DNA of 7,161 nucleotides from Bacteroidia bacterium (GCA_004525825.1 SPBY01000135.1:1-7161); one strand, 5' to 3'; shown: positions 1 through 5,174, numbered from the stretch's first letter. The notes: generated by a model from the sequence alone, not told the origin. Numbers and translations are program-made.

Positions 1-120
1 ATGCTTCCCAAAAGCAGGCTTGGAAGCGAACTTTTCAGGAATCTGTATGTAGTTGTAGGTGAAAATCATGACCACCAGGCACAGCAGCCCAAGAAACTTG
101 ACTTAAATAAAATTAAATAA
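1..120 (+). CDS. rplM: 50S ribosomal protein L13, 3' end only
   Basis: Frame 1 is open from the window edge to a TAA at 118-120 and gives the last 39 residues of ribosomal protein L13, a large-subunit protein that binds 23S rRNA early in assembly. The match is to the conserved L13 C-terminus: MLPKSRLGSELFRNLYVVVG followed by ENHDHQAQQPKKLDL, which corresponds to the family's (G)MLPKG.LG...F..L.VY.G..H.H.AQQP..L. The ATG at position 1 is the internal methionine of the MLPK motif, not a start codon, so the gene continues upstream of the window. The rpsI start follows after only 4 bases, the usual rplM-rpsI pairing. The promoter and any leader of this operon lie outside the window. Confidence 0.93.
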   Translation: MLPKSRLGSELFRNLYVVVGENHDHQAQQPKKLDLNKIK

Positions 121-124
121 GACC

Positions 125-511
125 ATGGAAGTTATCAATACGATAGGAAGAAGGAAAGCAGCCATTGCCAGGGTATATATGAGTGACGGCAAAGGACAGA
201 TTATCGTAAACGGCAGAGATTTTAAAGACTATTTTCCCGATAAACAACTTCATTACGTTGTTGAACAGCCCCTGAACCTGCTCGAGCTAAGGGACAACTA
301 CGACATCAAAGTGAACCTTAACGGCGGTGGAATGACAGGACAGGCCGAAGCGCTTCGTCTGGGCATCTCCAGGGCCCTGATCAAGATAAATCCCGAGTAC
401 AAACCTGCCCTCAGGGCCGAAGGTTTTGTCACCCGTGACCCGCGCGTTGTTGAGCGTAAGAAGCCCGGCCAGCCAAAAGCCAGGAAGAAGTTCCAGTTCA
501 GCAAGCGTTAA
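125..511 (+). CDS. rpsI: 30S ribosomal protein S9
   Basis: This gene encodes ribosomal protein S9 (uS9), 128 residues, the normal length for bacteria. It sits in the head of the small subunit, and its C-terminal tail reaches the P-site tRNA. The sequence shows the N-terminal TIGRRKAAIARVY motif (residues 6-18), the central NGGGMTGQAEALRLGISRAL block (66-85), the RDPRVVERKKPGQPKARKK basic segment (104-122) and the invariant SKR ending (126-128). The ATG at 125 lies 4 bases after the rplM stop and fits the family start (MEVINTIGRR). It has no Shine-Dalgarno sequence. Co-transcription with rplM is nearly certain. An 88-bp gap separates it from rpsB, and I see no intrinsic terminator there, so transcription probably continues into rpsB. 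Confidence 0.98.
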   Translation: MEVINTIGRRKAAIARVYMSDGKGQIIVNGRDFKDYFPDKQLHYVVEQPLNLLELRDNYDIKVNLNGGGMTGQAEALRLGISRALIKINPEYKPALRAEGFVTRDPRVVERKKPGQPKARKKFQFSKR

Positions 512-548
512 CAGAAATTTTTCTAATCTTAATCATTGCGAAATCGGC

Positions 549-572
549 AGGACTCCCTTTATGGGGCTACCT
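549..572 (+). promoter_or_regulatory. Imperfect hairpin in the rpsI-rpsB leader
   Basis: The 88-bp gap before rpsB holds an imperfect inverted repeat. AGG (549-551) faces CCT (570-572), and TCCC (554-557) faces GGGG (563-566, one T-G wobble) across a TTTAT loop, with a C-C mismatch and a one-base bulge between the two stem parts. No T-run follows, so it is not a canonical terminator. Leaders before rpsB regulate S2 and EF-Ts synthesis in E. coli, so an autoregulatory site is possible here. I do not recognise a known S2-leader consensus. The 27 bases just before the rpsB ATG are A-rich and look unstructured, as expected for Shine-Dalgarno-independent initiation. Confidence 0.2.
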
Positions 573-599
573 TCAGATTGACCAGCAAAAATTAAAAAA

Positions 600-1598
600 A
601 TGCCAAAAACAAGTTTCAAAGAATTATTGGATGCAGGTGTGCATTTCGGCCACCTGAAAAGAAAATGGAATCCCGCCATGTCTCCCTATATATTTATGGA
701 GAAGAACGGAATCCACATCATTGACCTCAACAAAACCGAAATCAAACTGTACGAGGCCTCTTCCGCTATGAAGCAGATTGCCAAAAGCGGACGTAAGATC
801 CTCTTCGTTGCTACCAAAAAGCAGGCAAAGGATATCGTTTCAGAAAAGGTGAAAGAGATCGGCATGCCTTATGTGACTGAGCGCTGGCCAGGCGGTATGC
901 TTACCAACTTCCCCACCATCCGGAAGGCAGTAAAGAAAATGTCTGCCATTGATAAGATGGCTACCGACGGAACCTTTGAAACCCTTTCCAAACGCGAAAG
1001 ACTTCAGATTGCCCGTCAGCGCGCCAAGCTCGAGAAGAACCTTGGATCGATCGCCGATCTGACCCGTCTTCCGGCTGCCATGTTTATTGTGGACGTTCAC
1101 AAAGAGTACAATGCGGTACGTGAAGCCAACAGGCTGAACATTCCTGTTTTTGCCATGGTGGACACCAACTCCGATCCCCGCAACATCGATTTCCCCATTC
1201 CTTCCAACGACGATGCTTCCAAGTCGATTTCACTGATTATCGATATCGTGACTCAGTCCATTGCCGAAGGTTTGGAGGAGAGAAAGATGGAGAAGGAGAA
1301 AGAAGTAAGTGATTCGAAAGCCAAAAGTCAAAAGGCGAAAGAAGACAAAGACGAACCGAAGCTCGAGAATGCGGAAGAAGAGGCTAAGCCTGTGAGGGGT
1401 GAGAAGCCAAGAATTGGGAAGAAAGCTGAAAGGGTGCAAGTAGAGTCTAAAGTCGATAGTAAAAAGTCGAAAGAGGATCAAACTAAGGTAGAAAAGCCCA
1501 AGACTGAGAAGAAAGTGGAGAAGGCTGAGGCAAAAGCTGAAGAGCCCAACGATGAAGAAGCTACTGAGGAGAAGCAAGAGGACAACGCCTCTGAATAA
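600..1598 (+). CDS. rpsB: 30S ribosomal protein S2 with long charged C-terminal tail
   Basis: This gene encodes ribosomal protein S2 (uS2), which docks late on the small-subunit body near S1 and the mRNA exit region. Residues 1-227 form a normal S2 core: LLDAGVHFGHLKRKWNP (9-25), FVATKKQAKDIV (69-80), RWPGGMLTNFPTI (95-107), LPAAMFIVDVHKEYNAVREA (157-176), and IPVFAMVDTNSDP with NIDFPIPSNDDA (181-206). Residues 228-332 are an extra tail of about 105 residues. By hand count the tail has 25 Lys, 25 Glu, 7 Asp and 4 Arg, and no aromatic residue, Cys or His, so it is almost certainly disordered. S2 is usually about 230-280 residues, so 332 is long. The tail's DNA is purine-rich on this strand and contains two heptanucleotide-periodic tracts. 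The frame is intact to the TAA. The start has all A at -1 to -7. tsf follows after 37 bp, the conserved rpsB-tsf pair. Confidence 0.97.
   Translation: MPKTSFKELLDAGVHFGHLKRKWNPAMSPYIFMEKNGIHIIDLNKTEIKLYEASSAMKQIAKSGRKILFVATKKQAKDIVSEKVKEIGMPYVTERWPGGMLTNFPTIRKAVKKMSAIDKMATDGTFETLSKRERLQIARQRAKLEKNLGSIADLTRLPAAMFIVDVHKEYNAVREANRLNIPVFAMVDTNSDPRNIDFPIPSNDDASKSISLIIDIVTQSIAEGLEERKMEKEKEVSDSKAKSQKAKEDKDEPKLENAEEEAKPVRGEKPRIGKKAERVQVESKVDSKKSKEDQTKVEKPKTEKKVEKAEAKAEEPNDEEATEEKQEDNASE
1313..1340 (+). repeat. Heptanucleotide tract 1 in the rpsB tail
   Basis: Four consecutive 7-base units can be laid end to end: TTCGAAA, GCCAAAA, GTCAAAA, GGCGAAA. They approximate GYCRAAA. Because 7 is not a multiple of 3, each unit is read in a different phase, giving the hydrophilic peptide SKAKSQKAK without stops. 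The tract lies in the tail-coding part of rpsB, and a related tract begins about 105 bp downstream. Confidence 0.5.
1445..1472 (+). repeat. Heptanucleotide tract 2 in the rpsB tail
   Basis: Four consecutive 7-base units: GTCTAAA, GTCGATA, GTAAAAA, GTCGAAA. The consensus GTCGAAA is close to that of the tract at 1313-1340. The encoded peptide is ESKVDSKKSKE. Two separate four-unit tracts with related units in one short coding segment suggest that this part of the tail grew from a degenerate short tandem repeat. Units differ at one to three positions, so the array is old or was never perfect. Confidence 0.5.
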
Positions 1599-1635
1599 GA
1601 CATTGATTCATAAACACATTAAATAGATTATAATA

Positions 1636-2457
1636 ATGGCTGATATTAAAGCTGCAGATGTAGCGAAACTCAGGAAAGCCACAGGCGCCGGTATGATGGA
1701 CTGTAAGAAAGCCTTACAGGAAGCCGATGGCGCTTTCGATAGAGCAATTGAATTAATTCGTGAAAGAGGCCAGGCCATTGCCAACAAGCGTGCCGACCGT
1801 GATGCAAGTGAAGGTAGTGTTCAGGCCAAAGTGGATGGCGGATACGGAGCTATGATCTCCCTGAACTGCGAGACCGATTTTGTGGCAAAGAACGAAGAAT
1901 TTGTAAAATTTGCCGTTTCCATCCTGGACCTTGCAGTAGCTGAAAAGCCTGCTGACCTGGAGGCACTGAAAGCTCTCACCCTGGACGGTAAGGTACTGGC
2001 AGATGTGATCATTGACAAATCAGGAACCATTGGAGAGAAGCTTGAACTGGCTTACTTCGATTTTATCCAGGCTGAAAAAGTACAGGCATACAACCATTTC
2101 GGTAACAACCTGGCCACCCTGGTAGGTTTCAACAAAGCTGATGTGGACGAGCAGGTGGCCAAGGATGTGGCCATGCAGATTGCTGCCATGTCGCCCATTG
2201 CTGTAGATGAGGGTGATGTTTCTGAAGAGGTGATTGCTACGGAAAGGAAGATTGGCCGCGAAAAGGCACTTCTGGAAGGTAAACCTGAGAACATAGTTGA
2301 CCGTATTGCAGAAGGCATGGTCAAGAAGTTCCTCAAGGAAGCCACCCTGCTGAACCAGGAGTTCACCAAAGATTCAAAGAAGACTATTAGACAGTATATC
2401 AAGGAATCTGATAAGGACCTTCAGGTAACCGGATTTCTTAGGTTTGCAGTGAAGTAA
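1636..2457 (+). CDS. tsf: Elongation factor Ts
   Basis: EF-Ts (273 residues) is the cytoplasmic guanine-nucleotide exchange factor that releases GDP from EF-Tu so it can reload with GTP and aminoacyl-tRNA. The N-terminal UBA-like domain is clear: AADVAKLRKATGAGMMDCKK (6-25) then ALQEADGAFDRAIELIRERG (26-45). The signature TDFVAKNEEF, which contacts the EF-Tu nucleotide site, is at 80-89. The core has HFGNNLATLVGF (154-165) and MQIAAMSP (180-187). The C-terminal helical part LLEGKPENIVDRIAEGMVKK (212-231) continues into FLKEATLLNQEF. Length and motif order are normal. The ATG at 1636 has A at -3 and -6 and no Shine-Dalgarno sequence. The gene lies 37 bp after rpsB and ends 23 bp before a strong terminator, so it is the last gene of the rplM-tsf transcription unit. 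Confidence 0.98.
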   Translation: MADIKAADVAKLRKATGAGMMDCKKALQEADGAFDRAIELIRERGQAIANKRADRDASEGSVQAKVDGGYGAMISLNCETDFVAKNEEFVKFAVSILDLAVAEKPADLEALKALTLDGKVLADVIIDKSGTIGEKLELAYFDFIQAEKVQAYNHFGNNLATLVGFNKADVDEQVAKDVAMQIAAMSPIAVDEGDVSEEVIATERKIGREKALLEGKPENIVDRIAEGMVKKFLKEATLLNQEFTKDSKKTIRQYIKESDKDLQVTGFLRFAVK

Positions 2458-2480
2458 GCCACTTACCCAAACTCATAAGA

Positions 2481-2512
2481 AACTGCGCTGTGCAAACAGG
2501 GCAGTTTTTTTT
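2481..2512 (+). terminator. Intrinsic terminator after tsf
   Basis: A textbook Rho-independent terminator. AACTGC (2481-2486) pairs with GCAGTT (2501-2506). After one G-G mismatch, CTGT (2488-2491) pairs with ACAG (2496-2499), closed by a GCAA tetraloop of the GNRA type. A run of eight T (2505-2512) follows directly. It lies 23 bp after the tsf stop and closes the ribosomal-protein/EF-Ts unit, which implies that pyrH-frr needs its own promoter or depends on read-through. Confidence 0.88.
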
Positions 2513-2818
2513 GTGCCTTGCCACAGGGTATTTACTCGCAGCTTAAATTAATGCACCGGGTAATTCAGTCGGTGCTTAAAATCTTCGCAAGCGAACATTT
2601 GTAGGCATCCTCCTTGAATCACCCGGGTGCATATTACCTACAAATACTATGGCGGCTTCCACAACACCCTGATGGCACTCCTCAAAAAAGTGCCCGTGTT
2701 TGGGTTTGTGGGAGGGGAAGAATTGCCGCCGATTAAGAGGATCCTTCCGGTAGTCAGCTTTGGTCAGCCTCGTTTCTTTTCTGGCTTTTTACTACTTTTA
2801 AGGAAAATGTATCCTTAA
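2513..2818. other. 306-bp gap before pyrH: inverted repeats, no supportable gene
   Basis: No gene can be supported here. On the + strand an open frame starts at GTG 2627 (or ATG 2672) and ends with a TAA at 2816-2818 directly against the pyrH ATG. Its 63-residue product (beginning VHITYKYYGGFHNTL, hydrophobic near the C-terminus) resembles nothing I recognise. On the - strand, one frame reads with two early stops where a protein would continue (LWKPP-stop-YL-stop-VICTRV), so a decayed gene is conceivable but unproven. The left half (2548-2645) is dense in inverted repeats. The right end (2797-2819) forms a hairpin at the pyrH start. I found no clear TTG/TAnnTTTG promoter; TACTTTTA at 2793-2800 is a weak -7-like match without a partner at the usual spacing. 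A promoter for pyrH is nevertheless expected in this interval. Confidence 0.6.
2548..2645 (+). other. Cluster of hairpins with one competing pairing, possible structured RNA
   Basis: Three hairpins lie in a row. H1: TTAA-T-GCACCG (2548-2558) pairs with CGGTGCTTAA (2570-2579), with T2552 bulged. H2: TTCGC (2584-2588) pairs with GCGAA (2591-2595); with only AA between them, the inner C-G pair would have to open. H3: ATTTGTAGG (2597-2605) is an exact 9-bp inverse of CCTACAAAT (2637-2645), and inside it GCATCC (2605-2610) can pair with GGGTGC (2625-2630, one wobble). In addition ATGCACCGGGT (2551-2561) matches ACCCGGGTGCAT (2621-2632) with one bulged base. That long-range pairing would exclude both H1 and the inner part of H3. 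Alternative pairings upstream of a biosynthetic gene recall attenuators and riboswitches. No T-run follows, and I recognise no known class. The strand is inferred from pyrH. Confidence 0.3.
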
Positions 2819-2819
2819 A
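2797..2819 (+). promoter_or_regulatory. Hairpin overlapping the pyrH start codon
   Basis: TTTAAGGA (2797-2804) is a perfect 8-bp inverse of TCCTTAAA (2812-2819) across a 7-base loop. The last paired base, A2819, is the first base of the pyrH ATG. In mRNA this stem would occupy the bases just upstream of the start codon, which Bacteroidetes normally keep A-rich and open. It could lower or gate pyrH translation. As DNA it could equally be a palindromic protein-binding site. The loop also contains an ATG (2807-2809) starting a three-codon ORF that stops flush against the pyrH start. Confidence 0.4.
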
Positions 2820-3526
2820 TGACCTATAAACGAATATTGCTTAAGCTGAGCGGGGAAGCGCTGATGGCCGGCCGTTCACACGGAATTGATCCAGGCCGGC
2901 TGAACGATTACATTGAAGAAATCATTGAGGTATCGAATATGGGTAAGCAGCTGGGTCTGGTGATTGGTGGGGGAAACATCTTCCGGGGCATGTCGGGAGT
3001 AGACGCGGGATTTGACCGGGTGAAAGGGGATTACATGGGCATGCTGGCTACGGTGATCAACGGACTTGCCCTGCAGTCTGCTTTCCAATCCAAGGGAGCG
3101 GCATGCAGGTTGTTTACGGCCATCCGCATGGAACCCGTGGCCGAGTATTACTACAAACCGAAGGTCCTCGAGGCCCTGGAAAATAATGAAATTGTGATCT
3201 TCGCGGGAGGCACCGGGAATCCCTATTTTACCACTGATACGGCGGCCTCTCTCAGAGCCGTTGAGATGGAAGCCGATGTGATGCTGAAGGGAACCCGGGT
3301 GGACGGGGTTTATACCAGCGATCCGGAGAAGGATCCCAAAGCTGTTAAGTATGATGAGCTCAGCTTTGGGGAGGCCATTGAGAAGGAACTGAGAATCCTG
3401 GATCAGACCGCCTTTACCATGTGCAAGGAGAACGATCTGCCCATTATTGTCTTCAATATGAACAAGAAAGGGAATCTGAAGAGGCTTGTTTCGGGAGAAA
3501 AAATTGGAACTTTAGTCAAAATTTAA
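2819..3526 (+). CDS. pyrH: UMP kinase
   Basis: Bacterial UMP kinase (235 residues) makes UDP from UMP and ATP, an early regulated step from UMP to the pyrimidine nucleotides. It belongs to the amino-acid-kinase fold and acts as a cytoplasmic hexamer. The motifs are in order: YKRILLKLSGEALMAG (3-18, phosphate-binding Lys and Ser-Gly), GLVIGGGNIFRG (46-57), GDYMGMLATVINGLALQ (70-86, UMP-binding region), IVIFAGGTGNPYFTTDTAA (125-143), MLKGTRVDGVYTSDPEKDP (155-173, ATP-binding region) and DLPIIVFNM (206-214). Length is normal. The ATG at 2819 is fixed by an in-frame TAA immediately before it and by the family N-terminus (M.YKRILLKLSGE). frr follows after 30 bp and should be co-transcribed. The start is unusual for the window: it lies within an 8-bp inverted repeat. 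Confidence 0.98.
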   Translation: MTYKRILLKLSGEALMAGRSHGIDPGRLNDYIEEIIEVSNMGKQLGLVIGGGNIFRGMSGVDAGFDRVKGDYMGMLATVINGLALQSAFQSKGAACRLFTAIRMEPVAEYYYKPKVLEALENNEIVIFAGGTGNPYFTTDTAASLRAVEMEADVMLKGTRVDGVYTSDPEKDPKAVKYDELSFGEAIEKELRILDQTAFTMCKENDLPIIVFNMNKKGNLKRLVSGEKIGTLVKI

Positions 3527-3556
3527 ATAAATTTAGCCCTTTGAAACTCTAAGATC

Positions 3557-4120
3557 ATGAACGAAGAAGTCCAACTGGTATATGAAATGGCCCAGGAGCA
3601 CATGGAGAAAGCCGTTGTACACCTTGATACTGAATTGGTTCGCATCAGGGCAGGAAAGGCGAACGTGCATATCCTGGATGGAATTATGGTGGATTACTAC
3701 GGAACTCCCACTCCGCTAAATCAGGTTTCCAACATAAGTACTCCCGATGCCAAGACCATCATGATCCAACCCTGGGAAAAATCCATGATCGATCCCATCG
3801 AAAAGGCACTGATGCAATCCAACGTGGGAATCACTCCGGGCAACAACGGGGAAGTGATCCGCCTGGTCGTCCCCCAGCTTACCGAAGAGCGTCGCCGCGA
3901 CCTGGTCAAAAAGGTCAAAAACGAAGGGGAAAATGCCAGGGTAAGCATCCGGAACAGTCGGCGAGAAGCCAACGAGGAATACAAGCAAATGCAGAAAGAC
4001 GGACTTTCGGAGGACGAGGCCAAAATTGCCGAAGAAAACATCCAAAAGCTCACCAAAGAATACTCCGAAAAGGTGGATAAGATTGTGGAAGCCAAGGAAG
4101 AAGACATCATGACCATCTAA
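3557..4120 (+). CDS. frr: Ribosome recycling factor
   Basis: RRF (187 residues, normal about 185) works with EF-G to split the post-termination ribosome so that its subunits can be reused. The family layout is visible. The helical domain starts with MEKAVVHLDTELVRIRAGKA (16-35). The domain-II region has VDYYGTPTPLNQVSNIS (45-61), then DAKTIMIQPWEKSMI (64-78) and EKALMQSNVGITPGNNGEVI (82-101). The return into the long helices has PQLTEERRRDLVKKVKNEGE (106-125), followed by ARVSIRNSRREANEEYK (127-143). The conserved arginine at 132 is present. The ATG at 3557 has no Shine-Dalgarno sequence and lies 30 bp after pyrH. The pyrH-frr pair is among the most conserved bacterial neighbourhoods. The gene is the last of its unit and converges with the lipoprotein gene, whose stop lies 55 bp beyond. 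Confidence 0.98.
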   Translation: MNEEVQLVYEMAQEHMEKAVVHLDTELVRIRAGKANVHILDGIMVDYYGTPTPLNQVSNISTPDAKTIMIQPWEKSMIDPIEKALMQSNVGITPGNNGEVIRLVVPQLTEERRRDLVKKVKNEGENARVSIRNSRREANEEYKQMQKDGLSEDEAKIAEENIQKLTKEYSEKVDKIVEAKEEDIMTI

Positions 4121-4124
4121 GATC

Positions 4125-4188
4125 TGCCGGTCATGCCTGGATACTCTGCGTATTCAAGCCCCTCGGACCGGCATACTACATATCCAGG
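4125..4188. terminator. Interleaved inverted repeats between convergent frr and lipoprotein gene
   Basis: TGCCGGTC (4125-4132) is an exact inverse of GACCGGCA (4166-4173), a stem that could end transcription from both sides. No T-run follows on either strand, so it is not a canonical intrinsic terminator. Inside it, TGGATAC (4138-4144) can pair with GTATTCA (4150-4156, one wobble). A second perfect 8-bp pair, CCTGGATA (4136-4143) with TATCCAGG (4181-4188), crosses the first in A-B-A'-B' order. Its right arm lies in the last codons of the lipoprotein gene. The arrangement allows either a two-tier hairpin or a pseudoknot-like fold. A terminator role is inferred from position alone. Confidence 0.4.
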
Positions 4189-5174
4189 ATCCTGAAAATC
4201 TCTGTGAAGTCGGGCGAGAGGATAATCTCCGTACGCCGGTTCTTTCTTCTTGCCTCCGGGGTATCGGCTCCATCCACAGGAAAGTATTCTCCCCTTCCGG
4301 CCACGGTTAGGCGGGTGGGGTCAATACCTGAACCGTTGAGCAGGATTCTCACAATGGAGGTGGCCCTTAAGGCACTCAGGTCCCAGTTGTCCTTGATGGA
4401 GGAGCCTTTTCTGAAAGGTACATCATCGGTATGGCCCTCAATCATAATGCTGATCTCGGGATTTCGTGCCAGTACCTGGGCCAGCTGCTGAAGGGCCCTT
4501 ACCCCGTTGGGGTCCACCACCGTGCTCCCCGATTGAAATAGCAGTTTCTCATCCATCGAGACATATACCTTTCCATCCTTTCGGGTCACGGTAAGGCCCT
4601 GTCCCTCAAAACCAAGCAAGGCCTCTGCCACCCTGTCCTTCAGGTTGTCAAGCACCCTGTCCTTCTCATTTAGCATTCTTTCCATCTCCACCAGCCGTGC
4701 ATTCCTGGCTTCCAGTTCAGCCGTTAAACGATTTACGTCCTGGCGCTGACCAGCCACATTGGCTTCAAGCTCTTTCAGCAAGCGCTCTTTGGTGGCCAGG
4801 TCCACCTGGGTGCTTTGCAGCTCGTTGAGCAACCTTGTGGTTTCACGGGCATTTCCCCTCAGCAGGGATTCATGGGTCGACTCCAGATCGGCGTACTTCC
4901 TGTCCAGCTGAGCCATCTCTTTCTCCAAATCCTCCACCCTCTTATGAATTCTAATACTGTCCTCAATGTTCTGCTGCTGCTGCTCTTCCACTTTATCGAT
5001 CTTCGCCATCATCTCCCTGTTAGCGACGGTCAGATGTTCGTTTTCCGCCATCAGATCATCTCTCTCCACTTGCAATGAGTTGCTCTTATTCGAAAGTTGT
5101 GTGAACTCGCTCGCCGGGACACAGGAACCGAGTAGTGCCAATCCCATCAGAATATACATAAAGCTCTTCATCAT
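4176..5174 (-). CDS. OmpA-family lipoprotein with long coiled coil, probable peptidoglycan tether
   Basis: A predicted lipoprotein of 332 residues from the ATG at 5174. The frame extends to a TTG at 5192, but MMKSFMYILMGLALLGSC is a good lipoprotein signal peptide and places the lipobox LGSC so that Cys18 becomes the lipidated N-terminus. The next ATG (5171) is equally possible. Residues about 25-190 are a charged heptad-like coiled coil with a short QQQQ stretch. Residues about 205-320 are an OmpA C-terminal domain: KLLFQSGS (210-217), ISIMIEGHTDDVPF (241-254), NWDLSALRATSIVRILL (263-279), GRGEYFPV (293-300) and ARRKNRRTEIIL (308-319). The Asp of NWDLS and the Arg of NRRTEI are the usual diaminopimelate-binding residues. 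It probably links the outer membrane to peptidoglycan across the periplasm. It is not Pal-sized; the coiled coil makes it resemble generic OmpA/MotB-like proteins, so no symbol is given. It is a single gene, convergent with frr and divergent from dxs. Confidence 0.9.
   Translation of the reverse strand: MMKSFMYILMGLALLGSCVPASEFTQLSNKSNSLQVERDDLMAENEHLTVANREMMAKIDKVEEQQQQNIEDSIRIHKRVEDLEKEMAQLDRKYADLESTHESLLRGNARETTRLLNELQSTQVDLATKERLLKELEANVAGQRQDVNRLTAELEARNARLVEMERMLNEKDRVLDNLKDRVAEALLGFEGQGLTVTRKDGKVYVSMDEKLLFQSGSTVVDPNGVRALQQLAQVLARNPEISIMIEGHTDDVPFRKGSSIKDNWDLSALRATSIVRILLNGSGIDPTRLTVAGRGEYFPVDGADTPEARRKNRRTEIILSPDFTEIFRILDM

Noticed and set aside
1230..1577. 115-codon minus-strand ORF with a Leu/Phe-rich, membrane-like product
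   Set aside because: It is the antisense shadow of the Lys/Glu-rich S2 tail: AAG/GAA/GAG codons read in reverse give Leu, Phe and Ser. No independent evidence supports it.
2513..2645. tRNA or known small RNA gene in the tsf-pyrH gap
   Set aside because: I find no T-loop consensus (GTTCNANNC), acceptor stem or CCA end on either strand, and no match to an RNA family I know.
2793..2800. TACTTTTA as a pyrH promoter -7 box
   Set aside because: It lacks the final G of TAnnTTTG, and the nearest TTTG (2759-2762) is 30 bases upstream, outside the usual spacing.
2627..2818. 63-codon + strand ORF starting at GTG and ending flush with pyrH
   Set aside because: No recognisable family, a GTG start inside a hairpin arm, no initiation context, and a product that looks like chance translation. 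It is mentioned in the gap entry but not called as a gene.
3716..4116. Two overlapping minus-strand ORFs opposite frr
   Set aside because: frr is intact and fully accounts for the sequence. These are shadow frames.
4125..4188. Integron attC-like site
   Set aside because: It has no RYYYAAC/GTTRRRY core sites and no neighbouring cassette or integrase gene. The repeats fit a gene-end structure better.
4971..4982. Four tandem CTG triplets (CAG on the coding strand, QQQQ)
   Set aside because: Four units inside a coiled-coil coding region are too few to suggest a phase-variable tract, and frame would be kept anyway.
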